Assembly (NCBI RefSeq): GCF_008710135.1
Contig: NZ_VYKK01000008.1
Span: 62,001 to 126,000 of the forward strand
Origin: Paenibacillus spiritus
GTDB taxonomy: Bacteria > Bacillota > Bacilli > Paenibacillales > Paenibacillaceae
Length of the DNA: 64,000 bases
Direction of reading: 5' to 3'
In this document: positions 1-8,351 of the stretch, in pieces
How the letters are laid out: the number at the start of each line of letters is the position of its first letter
How positions within the stretch are numbered: position 1 is the stretch's first letter
Position numbers and translations under genes: made by a program
The notes under the pieces: generated by a model
Seen by the model: only the letters and a program-made list of their open reading frames with translations
What the model was told of the DNA's origin: nothing
Database searches by the model: none

Positions 1-50
1 ACCGTGTGGGAGCCGATATACCCCGCTCCGCCCGTTACAAGAATTGCCAT
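1..50 (-). CDS. galE: UDP-glucose 4-epimerase, N-terminal fragment cut by window edge
   Basis: Only the first 16 codons are in the window. They read MAILVTGGAGYIGSHT, the typical start of GalE with the Rossmann NAD-binding GGxGYIG motif. GalE interconverts UDP-galactose and UDP-glucose in the Leloir pathway in the cytoplasm. A GGAG-containing purine-rich stretch lies just upstream of the ATG. The gene follows galK on the same strand after about 70 bases, so the two are probably co-transcribed. Other short-chain NAD-dependent sugar epimerases begin similarly, but the galK context favours GalE. Confidence 0.85.
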   Translation of the reverse strand, partial: MAILVTGGAGYIGSHT

Positions 51-119
51 TGTCTCTCCACTCCTCTCGTTATGGTCCAACAGGTCATTCCTTACGTATC
101 GCTTGACTGATCGCTTGAT

Positions 120-1301
120 TTACCGCTTGACGGCGCTCTGCTCACGAACACCGTCGCCGATGCCGCAGACGTAGAAATCGCCGGTAAGACCGGTGCGTTC
201 CTTATAGGCCGCTCCGACCTCCGCAATGAACCGTTCCACCTCATCTTCGTGAACCAGGGAGACGGTACAGCCGCCGAACCCGGCGCCGGTCATGCGCGAT
301 CCGAGCGTGCCGGGGATGCGCTGCGCCTCTTCCACCATGACGTCCAGCTCCGGGCAGCTTACTTCGTAGAGATCGCGGAGCGATTCATGCGAGGCGTTCA
401 TGAACGCCCCGAACGTCCGGAGGTCGCCGCGCCGCAGCGCCTCGACCGAATCCAGCACGCGCCGGTTCTCGGTTACAACGTGCTGCGCCCGCCGCAGCAC
501 TGTCTCGTCCCGGATCGCATCCTTGTGCGCTTCCAGTTCTTGAGGCGTCAGTCCGGCCAGACAAGCCAGCTCCGACACCCTCGTTCGCAGCGCGGCAAGC
601 GCTTCATCGCACTGGGAGCGGCGTTCATTGTACTTGGAATCAACCAGGCCGCGGCGTTTGTTGGTGTTGCCGATAATGAGCTTATAGTTCCCGGCCTCAA
701 ACTTCACCAGCTCGTAATCCAGCGTGTCGCACATCAGCAGAATCGCATGGCTGCGGCGTCCGACCGCGACCGCGAACTGGTCCATGATGCCGGAGTTGAC
801 GCCGACATAGCCGTTCTCCGCCCGTTGGGACAGCCGCGCAATTTCTACGGTATCGGTGTCTCCGCCCTCGAGTGTCAGGAAGGCGAAGGCGGTCACGACC
901 TCAATCGAGGCCGATGAGGACAGGCCCGCTCCGTTGGGAATATCCCCGTGGAAGAGCAGGTCGTAGCCCCGGGTCGGCGCGATTCCTGTCTTGGCCAGCT
1001 CCACCAGTACGCCGACGGGGTAATCCACCCATTCGCCGGTCTTCGCAAGACCAATGTCGGGAATGCGGATATCCGCTTCATACTCAAAATGCGTGGAGAC
1101 GAACCGGACCCGGTCGTCCTCCCGCGGACGGGCCAGCAGCGTTGTGCCGAATTCCAGCGCGGCCGGAAGCACGTAGCCTCCGTTGTAATCGAGATGCTCT
1201 CCGATCAGATTAACCCGTCCCGGAGCGTAGAACACACGCGTCTCCGCGCCGGTGTCCCCATGCTTGCGGATAAAGCTCTCCTGCAAATCCGATATGCTCA
1301 T
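120..1301 (-). CDS. galK: galactokinase
   Basis: This is a 393-residue GHMP-family kinase that phosphorylates galactose to galactose 1-phosphate with ATP. The galactokinase signature GRVNLIGEHLDYNGG is near residue 30. The GHMP phosphate-binding loop GAGLSSSAS is near residue 125, and the C-terminal motif GAGFGGCTVSL is near residue 340. Length fits the family (about 390). An AAAGGA sequence precedes the ATG. It is followed by galE on the same strand and is divergent from an AraC-type regulator, the usual layout of a locally controlled gal operon. Galactose released by the two alpha-galactosidases elsewhere in the window would be its natural substrate; that link is an inference. Confidence 0.97.
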   Translation of the reverse strand: MSISDLQESFIRKHGDTGAETRVFYAPGRVNLIGEHLDYNGGYVLPAALEFGTTLLARPREDDRVRFVSTHFEYEADIRIPDIGLAKTGEWVDYPVGVLVELAKTGIAPTRGYDLLFHGDIPNGAGLSSSASIEVVTAFAFLTLEGGDTDTVEIARLSQRAENGYVGVNSGIMDQFAVAVGRRSHAILLMCDTLDYELVKFEAGNYKLIIGNTNKRRGLVDSKYNERRSQCDEALAALRTRVSELACLAGLTPQELEAHKDAIRDETVLRRAQHVVTENRRVLDSVEALRRGDLRTFGAFMNASHESLRDLYEVSCPELDVMVEEAQRIPGTLGSRMTGAGFGGCTVSLVHEDEVERFIAEVGAAYKERTGLTGDFYVCGIGDGVREQSAVKR

Positions 1302-1365
1302 AAATGATGCGCCATCCTTTCGCCGTTCAAGCGAAATCTCGCCCTTCCGGCTTCTTTATGGCTAT

Positions 1366-1371
1366 ATTATA
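1366..1371 (-). promoter_or_regulatory. candidate -10 box of galK-galE
   Basis: On the minus strand a perfect TATAAT lies about 65 bases before the galK start. No good -35 hexamer is present 16-18 bases upstream. A strong -10 without a -35 is compatible with activation by the divergent AraC-type protein, but this is an inference. Confidence 0.45.
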
Positions 1372-1446
1372 ATAAAAACAGGTGCGCGCCGATAATGCAA
1401 TCATGTGCGTTACTCATGGACAAATGTGACAATGGACGGTGAGCTT

Positions 1447-2304
1447 ATGAGTCTGCCCGAACCCGATTACGCTGTCGCCTCCAATCCGCTGTACAACGAG
1501 AAGGATGCCCTCAGCGTTCTCTTCGCCGGACGCAGCCAGACCCGGGCGCTGCATCAGGCCGGACCCAAGATCTACGATTATTACCTGCTGCATTATATCG
1601 AATCCGGAAGGGGAATCTTCCGCACGGAGCACCGCACCTACTCGCTTGGCGCCGGCGACCTCTTCCTGATCCATCCCGCCCGGCTCGTCAGCTACGTCTC
1701 CGACGAAGAGACGCCCTGGCGCTACCGGTGGATGGCCTTCGCCGGCGCCGAAGCGGACCGGCTGGTCGCCGGCGCGGGCTTCACTCCGGCTGATCCCGTA
1801 GTCTCCGCGGGGAAGAGCAGCATCATTCCCCGGGCGCTGGCCGGCATCATGGAAGCCTTCGGCTCAGGCCGCGAAAGCGGCGTCCTGACGGCGCTCGGCT
1901 GCCTGTATCTGACGCTCGGGGAGGCCGCTTCCCGGCTTGTCCCCGAGGAGCGCCCCGCCGGACCGGATTCCCAGGCGAAGCGGACGGTCATGCAAATGAT
2001 TCATTATATGTCCTCCCAGTATGCCCATCCGGTCTCCATCGAAGGGATGAGCGCCAGCCTGGGCTACAGCAGAGCCCATCTGTCCCGGATCTTCAAGGCC
2101 GAGACCGGCTATTCTCCGGTCACCTACCTGCTCAAGCTGCGGATCGACAAATCCCGGCGGCTTCTCCGGGAGCGTCCCGAGCTGTCGATCGAGCAGGTGG
2201 CTGCCTCCGTCGGGCTCAACGACCCGCTCTACTTCTCGCGCCAGTTCAAGCGGTTCTGCGGCGAGTCGCCCAGCCAGTACCGAACTTCCGCAGCGGGAAG
2301 ATAG
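1447..2304 (+). CDS. AraC-family transcriptional regulator, divergent from galK
   Basis: The 285-residue protein has an N-terminal cupin-type sugar-sensing domain (roughly residues 20-150, with the pattern LHYIESGRGIFR and GAGDLFLIHP). A C-terminal pair of helix-turn-helix motifs follows (roughly residues 185-280, including SLGYSRAHLSRIFK and VAASVGLNDPLYFSRQFKR), the AraC/XylS DNA-binding domain. The open frame extends upstream to a GTG at 1405, but only the ATG at 1447 has a Shine-Dalgarno-like GGTGAG close by, so I use that start. Its divergent position suggests that it controls galK-galE in response to galactose or an alpha-galactoside. The inducer is not visible from sequence. Confidence 0.9.
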   Translation: MSLPEPDYAVASNPLYNEKDALSVLFAGRSQTRALHQAGPKIYDYYLLHYIESGRGIFRTEHRTYSLGAGDLFLIHPARLVSYVSDEETPWRYRWMAFAGAEADRLVAGAGFTPADPVVSAGKSSIIPRALAGIMEAFGSGRESGVLTALGCLYLTLGEAASRLVPEERPAGPDSQAKRTVMQMIHYMSSQYAHPVSIEGMSASLGYSRAHLSRIFKAETGYSPVTYLLKLRIDKSRRLLRERPELSIEQVAASVGLNDPLYFSRQFKRFCGESPSQYRTSAAGR

Positions 2305-2317
2305 GGCTCCGCAGGCT

Positions 2318-3070
2318 TCATTCCGCCGGGTAGAGTCTCGCTTCCAGCGCTTCCATCACACTGCCGATCTTCTCCTGGATGAGCAGATCCGCTCTCGGAT
2401 CAAATCCGGTTGCTTCCATATTCAGTACGGCAACATGCCGTCCCTGAAAATAACGCACCAGCCCGGCCGCAGGCTGAACGGTCAGCGAGGTCCCGCCAAT
2501 CAGGAGCAGATCCGCCTCCGAGATATCGGATATTGCCGCTTCCAGCACGCCCCTGTCCAGCGGCTCCTCGTACAGCACGACCTCCGGTTTGACGATGCCG
2601 CCGCAGTCCGGGCAGCGGGGCACGGCAGACGTGTCCGCAAGCACTTCTTCCAGCGTGAAGAAGCGGCCGCACTTCATGCAGCGGTTCCGGTGCACCGAAC
2701 CGTGCAGTTCCAGCACCCGGCGGCTCCCGGCAAGCTGGTGAAGCCCGTCGATGTTCTGGGTAATGACCGACGTCAGCTTGCCGTCGGCCTCAAGCCGGGC
2801 GAGCAGCCGATGCGCGCTGCCCGGACGGGCTTCGGGGTGCAGCATTTTACCCCGGTAGAAATCAAAGAAAACTTCGGGCCGGGCCATGAAGAATGACCGG
2901 CTCAGAATCTGCTCCGGCGCATAGGGCGAGTCCTGCTCGGTGACATAGAGTCCGGCCGCCGAACGGAAATCGGGTATTCCGCTCTCCGTCGACGTTCCTG
3001 CCCCTCCAAAAAAGACAATCCGCCGGCTCTCCTTCACCCACTGCGCCAGCGTATCCACAGCATCCATCAT
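2318..3070 (-). CDS. cobB: NAD-dependent protein deacylase (sirtuin)
   Basis: This 250-residue protein is a class III deacylase that uses NAD+ to remove acyl groups from lysines. The NAD-binding motif GAGTSTESGIPDFRS is at about residues 23-37, and TQNIDGLH at about 104-111. The catalytic histidine is His123 in LELHGS. Four zinc-binding cysteines are seen at 131, 134, 153 and 156 (CMKC and CPDC). A GAGGAG ribosome binding site precedes the ATG. The start overlaps the stop of the upstream HAD gene, so the two are translationally coupled and co-transcribed. Substrates cannot be inferred; desuccinylase-type activity is possible. Confidence 0.95.
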   Translation of the reverse strand: MMDAVDTLAQWVKESRRIVFFGGAGTSTESGIPDFRSAAGLYVTEQDSPYAPEQILSRSFFMARPEVFFDFYRGKMLHPEARPGSAHRLLARLEADGKLTSVITQNIDGLHQLAGSRRVLELHGSVHRNRCMKCGRFFTLEEVLADTSAVPRCPDCGGIVKPEVVLYEEPLDRGVLEAAISDISEADLLLIGGTSLTVQPAAGLVRYFQGRHVAVLNMEATGFDPRADLLIQEKIGSVMEALEARLYPAE

Positions 3071-3888
3071 GTAGTCTGTCTCCTCTCCTTGTCGGCCTGT
3101 CCCCTCTCCTTGTCGGCCTGTCCCCGCACTTCCAGTTCGGTATAATCCTTCACGATCACATCCGCATCCAGCAGCGGTCCCCGTTCGCCCGAAGGCGAAA
3201 GTCCGATGCAGCAGCGCAGGCCCGCACGCCGGCCCATCTGCATGTCCGCGTTGCTGTCTCCGATCAGAACGGTCTCGTCGGCAGAGACGCCCAGCTCGCG
3301 GAGGGCCATAAGCGCCATCTCGGGATCGGGCTTGCCCAGGCGGGCCCGGTCTCTGGTTACAACGGCGGCGAAGCGGTCGGCGACGCCGAGCCAGTCCAGA
3401 TGCTCGGCGGTTGCAGCCGATCCGTCGGAAGTTACGACGCCGAGCGGGATGGAAGCAGCCCGGCAGCTCTCCAGGAAGGGCAGCAGCCCCGGCACCGGAT
3501 ACGCCAGCCGGCGGCGGCGAACGCCTTCTGACGCCCTACCGCAAATCGCCATCACTTCCGTAAGCGCCTCGTTCCAAGGCATTCCCGCAGCCGCGTATAG
3601 CTGCCAGGCAAGCAGTCCGTAGGCTTGCTCCTCCGTCGCCATCGGCAGCGGACCGGCCGGGTCGTAAGCGGCGATTCGGCCCTCCGCTCCCCTTACCGTT
3701 CCCAGCACGCTGTCCCGGAGACCGATCCAGCCCACCCCTTCATGATTCAGCCTGTGTTCAAGGCCGTCCAGCACCTCTTCCGCCCAGGCTCCCCACATGC
3801 GCAGCATGTCCAGAAGCGTCCCGTCCTTGTCGAACAGAACGGCGCGGCAGGGAACCGGGCTGCCGTTTCTTATCCTCAATTCAGCCAT
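3067..3888 (-). CDS. HAD-superfamily phosphatase (phosphoglycolate phosphatase-like)
   Basis: The 273-residue protein carries all four HAD motifs: LFDKDGTLLD near residue 18 (nucleophile Asp20, Asp22), VVTSDGS (motif II), the lysine of RARLGKPDP (motif III) and LIGDSNADMQMG (motif IV). A helical cap domain lies between motifs I and II. The frame is open to 3972, but an AGGAG seven bases before the ATG at 3888 and the start of homology fix this start. The C-terminus ends in a duplicated GQADKER, encoded by a perfect 21-base tandem repeat. The gene overlaps the sirtuin start. Substrate unknown. Confidence 0.9.
   Translation of the reverse strand: MAELRIRNGSPVPCRAVLFDKDGTLLDMLRMWGAWAEEVLDGLEHRLNHEGVGWIGLRDSVLGTVRGAEGRIAAYDPAGPLPMATEEQAYGLLAWQLYAAAGMPWNEALTEVMAICGRASEGVRRRRLAYPVPGLLPFLESCRAASIPLGVVTSDGSAATAEHLDWLGVADRFAAVVTRDRARLGKPDPEMALMALRELGVSADETVLIGDSNADMQMGRRAGLRCCIGLSPSGERGPLLDADVIVKDYTELEVRGQADKERGQADKERRQTT
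3082..3123. repeat. 21-base perfect tandem duplication at the 3' end of the HAD gene
   Basis: Two identical 21-base units (3082-3102 and 3103-3123) lie head to tail. They keep the reading frame and add seven residues (GQADKER) to the HAD protein tail, just before its overlap with the sirtuin gene. This looks like a recent slippage event. Confidence 0.95.
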
Positions 3889-4087
3889 CGCATTTCTCCT
3901 CTTCTCCTGCATGCAGCAGCCTGTACATTTACCAAAATTATAGTAGAACGCTCCGGAGGGCACAACCTTCATCAGTTCGCCATAACTTTGGGAACTGACA
4001 GCGCTTGCAAGTGTGATTTAATTCACAATTGCCAATAGGAGAATCCGTTATTTTAAAATTAAAATAATAAGACAGGGAGGCAGGCTC

Positions 4088-5185
4088 ATGACCAGCAGCA
4101 CACGCCTTGACGAGCGGGGCGAAACATTCTTTCTGAATCTGCGGTTCATGCTCATTGTGACCGTAATCGCCGGTAATGCTATCGAGCCGCTGATCACCTC
4201 CAGTTCGGCCATGCACGGGCTGTTCACCTGGATCTTCAGCTTCCATATGCCTCTGTTCGTGCTGGTTACCGGCTATTTTGCCCGCCTGTCCCTCACCGGT
4301 GAGGCCGGACGGCGCGTGCTCGCCCAGATCGGGCTTCAATATGTAATCTTTCAGTCCCTCTATTCGGTCCTTGACGCCTGCTTCTTCCAGGTGGCCCATA
4401 TCCACCGTTCCTTCTTCGCCCCCTATCTGCTGCTCTGGTTCCTGGCCAGCCACGCCTGCTGGCGCCTTCTGCTTCTTGCTGTTCGCCGCTGGAACCCGCT
4501 CTGGCAGCTTGCGGCCGCTGCCGCAGCCGGCGTGCTCGTCGGCTACCTGCCGCTGGACGGCGTCTGGCTCAGCGTCAGCCGCACCTTCGTCTACCTTCCC
4601 TATTTTGTCGCCGGCTATCACCTCCCGTTCAGCGCCGTTGCCCGGTTCTTGCGCGGCAGCCGCCGCCGGATCGCCGCGCTGCTCTCGCTGGCGCTGCTCG
4701 TTCTCTTCATGGCGGGAGCGCTGCCGATGCCCTCTCCGGGCTGGCTGTACGGCAGCATGACCTTCGGCGAACTCGGGACCGCGCACGGGTATGCCGGACT
4801 CTATCGTCTCGGCATGTACGGCTTGCAGGTTCTCTCGGCTGCCGCCTTTCTCGGCTGGGTTCCTTACGCCGCAAGCGCCATGACCGATTGGGGACGCCGC
4901 ACCCTCTACGTCTTCCTTCTTCACGGGCTCGTCATCCGCTTCGCCGTCGTTTCCGGAATCTATGCGCATCTGGACCGTCCCGGCGGCTATGCCGCCGTTC
5001 TGGCCGCTTCGCTGTCTCTTGCCGTAATCCTGGCGCAGAAGCAAGTCCGCGCCTGCCTGCATGTCGCCGTCGAACCCCAGGTCGGCTGGCTGTGGAACCT
5101 CCGGCAGCGGCTCGCCAGCGCAGAAGCCAAGCAAGGTCCGCTGCCCCGCCTGTCGGCGCAGCCCGGACGTCCGCGTTCCCGCTAG
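4088..5185 (+). CDS. membrane acyltransferase (acyltransferase 3 family, fucose-4-O-acetylase-like)
   Basis: The 365-residue protein is strongly hydrophobic, with about ten predicted membrane segments. It starts with the pattern NLRFMLIVTVIAGN and FSFHMPLFVLVTGYF, typical of acyltransferase-3 proteins that move acetyl groups onto cell-surface sugars. The basic, proline-rich tail (about the last 40 residues) is predicted to be cytoplasmic. An AGGGAGG ribosome binding site precedes the ATG. It stands alone, divergent from the HAD gene and followed by a clear terminator. The acceptor sugar is unknown. The usual catalytic His is replaced or shifted (GN where many members have GH), so activity should not be assumed. 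Confidence 0.8.
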   Translation: MTSSTRLDERGETFFLNLRFMLIVTVIAGNAIEPLITSSSAMHGLFTWIFSFHMPLFVLVTGYFARLSLTGEAGRRVLAQIGLQYVIFQSLYSVLDACFFQVAHIHRSFFAPYLLLWFLASHACWRLLLLAVRRWNPLWQLAAAAAAGVLVGYLPLDGVWLSVSRTFVYLPYFVAGYHLPFSAVARFLRGSRRRIAALLSLALLVLFMAGALPMPSPGWLYGSMTFGELGTAHGYAGLYRLGMYGLQVLSAAAFLGWVPYAASAMTDWGRRTLYVFLLHGLVIRFAVVSGIYAHLDRPGGYAAVLAASLSLAVILAQKQVRACLHVAVEPQVGWLWNLRQRLASAEAKQGPLPRLSAQPGRPRSR

Positions 5186-5202
5186 GCTTCCACTTCTCTT
5201 GA

Positions 5203-5226
5203 AATCCGCCTCCGGGCGGATTTTTT
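5203..5226 (+). terminator. rho-independent terminator after the acyltransferase gene
   Basis: An AATCCGCC/GGCGGATT stem with a four-base loop is followed by a run of T, about 20 bases after the stop codon. Confidence 0.9.
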
Positions 5227-5374
5227 GCTTCTTGCAAACTTCCATCCTGCGGTAGAAAAAACGGGGCCGATGTGGTAGACTGTCAGATAATATAAAAGCG
5301 GCTTATCAGCGCTTTAAAGCGGTACAAGGAACCGATGTTCCGGCACCGATTTCACATAAGGGGGAAACCAGCAA

Positions 5375-7063
5375 ATGGCAGGCACGAAAAAGCGTTCCGA
5401 CATGATCACCAAGGGCTTCGACCGGGCTCCGCACCGCAGTCTTCTGCGGGCGGCCGGCGTTAAGGAAGAGGATTTCGGCAAGCCGTTTATCGCGGTGTGC
5501 AATTCTTATATCGATATTGTTCCGGGGCATGTCCACCTGCAGGAATTCGGCAAAATCGTCAAGGAAGCCATCCGCGAAGCGGGCGGCGTGCCTTTTGAAT
5601 TCAATACCATCGGCGTCGACGACGGGATCGCCATGGGCCATATCGGCATGCGCTATTCCCTGCCGAGCCGGGAGATCATTGCCGACTCGCTGGAGACGGT
5701 CGTCAACGCCCACTGGTTCGACGGCATGGTCTGCATCCCGAACTGCGACAAAATTACCCCCGGCATGATGATGGGCGCCCTGCGCGTCAACATTCCAACC
5801 GTCTTCGTCAGCGGCGGCCCGATGAAGGCCGGCGTGGACAGCAAGGGCCGCAAGCTCTCCCTGACCTCCGTCTTCGAGGGCGTCGGCGCCCACCAGGTCG
5901 GCAAGATCGACGACGCCGAGTTGCTGGAGCTTGAACAATACGGCTGTCCGACCTGCGGTTCCTGTTCCGGCATGTTCACCGCCAATTCGATGAACTGCCT
6001 GGCCGAAGCGCTCGGTCTGGCGCTGCCGGGCAACGGCACGATTCTGGCCGTCGCCGAGGAACGCCGCGACTTCGTTCGCAAATCCGCGAAGCAGCTCATG
6101 GAGCTGATCAAGCTGGATCTGAAGCCGCGCGATATCGTAACCAGGGAATCCATCGACAACGCCTTCGCGCTCGACATGGCGATGGGCGGCTCGACCAATA
6201 CCGTACTGCATACCCTCGCCTTGGCCCAGGAAGCCGGCATCGATTATCCGCTGGAACGGATCAACGAAGTCGCCAACCGTACCCCTTACCTGTCGAAGCT
6301 TGCTCCGGCTTCCGACATCTTCATTGAAGACGTGGACCGGGCCGGCGGCGTCAGCGCCGTGCTGAACGAACTGCTCAAGAAGGAAGGCACTCTGTTCGGC
6401 GAATGCATGACCGTAACCGGCAAGACGCTGGCCGAGAACGTGCGCGGCCATGAGATTCTGGATACCGGCGTCATTCATCCGCTGGATCATCCTTACTCCG
6501 AAGTCGGCGGCCTCGCCGTGCTGTACGGCAACCTTGCGCCGGAAGGCTCGATCATCAAGGTCGGCGCCGTAGATCCGTCCGTCGGCGGCTACCACAAGGG
6601 TCCTGCCATCTGCTTCGACTCCCAGGAAGAGGCGCTGGAAGGCATTGCGAACGGCAAGGTCAAGGAAGGCCACGTTGTGGTTATCCGCTACGAAGGACCG
6701 AAGGGCGGCCCCGGCATGCCGGAAATGCTCGCTCCGACTTCCCAGATCGTCGGCATGGGCCTTGGCGCCAAGGTCGGCCTGATTACGGACGGCCGCTTCT
6801 CCGGCGCTTCCCGCGGCATCAGCATCGGGCATATTTCGCCGGAAGCCGCCGAGGGCGGACCGATCGCTTTTGTCCACGACGGCGATATGATTGAACTCGA
6901 CCTCATCAACCGCAAGATCGAACTGCTCGTCGACGAAGAAGAGCTGGCCCACCGCCGCAGCACCGAGTGGAAGGAATTCGAGCCGAAGGTCAAGACCGGC
7001 TACCTGGCCCGCTACTCGAAGCTTGTCACGAACGCCAGCAAGGGCGGCGTGCTGAAGATTTAG
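5375..7063 (+). CDS. ilvD: dihydroxy-acid dehydratase
   Basis: The 562-residue enzyme dehydrates 2,3-dihydroxy-isovalerate and 2,3-dihydroxy-3-methylvalerate, the third common step of valine and isoleucine synthesis. The Fe-S ligand cysteines are in [10 protein letters not shown] (about residue 122) and [19 protein letters not shown] (about residue 195). The C-terminal GRFSGASRG motif is near residue 475. Length matches the family. A GGGGG-containing ribosome binding site lies nine bases before the ATG. It is monocistronic, ending at a strong terminator. I see no T-box or clear CodY box in the 150-base leader. Confidence 0.98.
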   Translation: MAGTKKRSDMITKGFDRAPHRSLLRAAGVKEEDFGKPFIAVCNSYIDIVPGHVHLQEFGKIVKEAIREAGGVPFEFNTIGVDDGIAMGHIGMRYSLPSREIIADSLETVVNAHWFDGMVCIPNCDKITPGMMMGALRVNIPTVFVSGGPMKAGVDSKGRKLSLTSVFEGVGAHQVGKIDDAELLELEQYGCPTCGSCSGMFTANSMNCLAEALGLALPGNGTILAVAEERRDFVRKSAKQLMELIKLDLKPRDIVTRESIDNAFALDMAMGGSTNTVLHTLALAQEAGIDYPLERINEVANRTPYLSKLAPASDIFIEDVDRAGGVSAVLNELLKKEGTLFGECMTVTGKTLAENVRGHEILDTGVIHPLDHPYSEVGGLAVLYGNLAPEGSIIKVGAVDPSVGGYHKGPAICFDSQEEALEGIANGKVKEGHVVVIRYEGPKGGPGMPEMLAPTSQIVGMGLGAKVGLITDGRFSGASRGISIGHISPEAAEGGPIAFVHDGDMIELDLINRKIELLVDEEELAHRRSTEWKEFEPKVKTGYLARYSKLVTNASKGGVLKI

Positions 7064-7099
7064 GAAGCGGAATCCGATGCTGTCCAATCGTTAATTCCC

Positions 7100-7141
7100 G
7101 GCCCCGTCCCGCTTGATGAGCGGACACGGGGCCTTTTTTTA
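7100..7141 (+). terminator. rho-independent terminator of ilvD
   Basis: A stem of GGCCCCGT paired with ACGGGGCC, with a smaller inner GC stem, is followed by seven T. Confidence 0.93.
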
Positions 7142-7180
7142 AATCCACTGGATGACATCCACTACCGGGAGGCACCCATT

Positions 7181-8197
7181 ATGATTCGATATCCTCTGCT
7201 GCACGAAGGCGCCGTGATCGGCGTTACCGCTCCCTCATCGGGGACCGGGGAGGAGTGGCGGCCCCTGCTGGACTCGGCCATCCGGCGCATGGAACAGCGC
7301 GGCTTCCAGGTCGTCTGCGGAGAGACCCCGTGGACCCAGCATAAGGCGAAGTCCGCTCCGGCGCGCGTACGGGCCGCTGAACTGAATGCCATGATGACAG
7401 ACGACGCCATCGAAGCCGTCATCCCGCCCTGGGGCGGAGAGCTGCTGATTGAAATTCTGGAAGAACTCGAGTGGAACCGATTCGGCTGTAAATGGATGCT
7501 CGGCTATTCCGACATCAGCCTGCTTCTGTTGGCCTTCACCCTCCGGACCGGAATCGCAACCGCGCACGGCACCAACCTGATTGATCTCCGGGGCAACTAT
7601 TCGGACCCCGTAACCGATCGGTGGTTCTCCGTCCTGCACACCCGGGAAGGGGAGTCCGTACTCCAGCATTCGTCGGAACGCTACCAGAAGGAGTGGAATC
7701 ACGCCTCTCCCTCGCCGTGTGTATTTCATCTGACGGAGAAGACCGAATGGAAGACGGTGCACGGGAACCCTGTCGCCATGGAAGGCCGGCTGCTGGGCGG
7801 ATGCATCGATGTGATTCGGCATTTGGCAGGCACTCCTTACGGCGATGTGGCCGGCTTCCAGCAGGACCGGATTGGCGCCGAACCGATTCTCTGGTATCTG
7901 GAGAACTGCGAGCTGTCCACAGCGGACCTGCGTCGTTCGCTCGTACAGATGAAGCTTGCGGGCTGGTTCCGCCATTGTTCGGGGATATTGTTCGGGAGAA
8001 GTCCCGCGAACCGGCCTGTGGAGGGCTACACGGCTGAAGACGTCTACCGGGATCTTCATGAGGAATTGCAAATTCCCGTCGTCTACGATGCCGATTGCGG
8101 GCATGTTCCGCCCCAGCTCACCTTCGTGAACGGGGCCTATGCCCGGATTGAAGCCCGGGATGGCCGGGGAATCGTTGAACAGGTTTTTCGTCCCTGA
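7181..8197 (+). CDS. S66-family LD-carboxypeptidase / MccF-like serine peptidase
   Basis: The 338-residue cytoplasmic protein belongs to peptidase family S66. Ser110 in LGYSDIS is the likely nucleophile. ENCE near residue 243 and the histidine in DCGHVPPQLT near residue 309 complete the Ser-Glu-His set. S66 proteins either cut the L,D-bond of recycled muropeptides (LdcA) or detoxify microcin C-type peptide-nucleotides (MccF). The N-terminal IGVTAPSSG and the length suit either, and the sequence alone does not decide. A GGGAGG precedes the ATG. The gene stands alone and converges with the GH1 gene. Confidence 0.88.
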   Translation: MIRYPLLHEGAVIGVTAPSSGTGEEWRPLLDSAIRRMEQRGFQVVCGETPWTQHKAKSAPARVRAAELNAMMTDDAIEAVIPPWGGELLIEILEELEWNRFGCKWMLGYSDISLLLLAFTLRTGIATAHGTNLIDLRGNYSDPVTDRWFSVLHTREGESVLQHSSERYQKEWNHASPSPCVFHLTEKTEWKTVHGNPVAMEGRLLGGCIDVIRHLAGTPYGDVAGFQQDRIGAEPILWYLENCELSTADLRRSLVQMKLAGWFRHCSGILFGRSPANRPVEGYTAEDVYRDLHEELQIPVVYDADCGHVPPQLTFVNGAYARIEARDGRGIVEQVFRP

Positions 8198-8277
8198 CGG
8201 CGGCCATGGCGACGCGACCCTCCTAGATTTCTTCAATCAGCCTGAGTCGTTATCATGCGGTTGCCACTCACAACTGT

Positions 8278-8305
8278 AAAAAGGGCTGGCGCAATGCGCC
8301 AACCC
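8278..8305 (-). terminator. rho-independent terminator of the GH1 gene
   Basis: On the minus strand, GGG-TTGGCGC pairs with GCGCCAG-CCC and is followed by five T, about 50 bases after the GH1 stop. Confidence 0.85.
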
Positions 8306-8351
8306 TGTCTGCCCTATTGAATAGAAGTCTACTCTCTCTTGTAGCACTGCT

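Noticed and set aside
5306..7087. 593-codon open frame on the minus strand
   Set aside because: It is fully antisense to ilvD, has no ribosome binding site and no recognisable domain; it comes from GC-rich codon usage.
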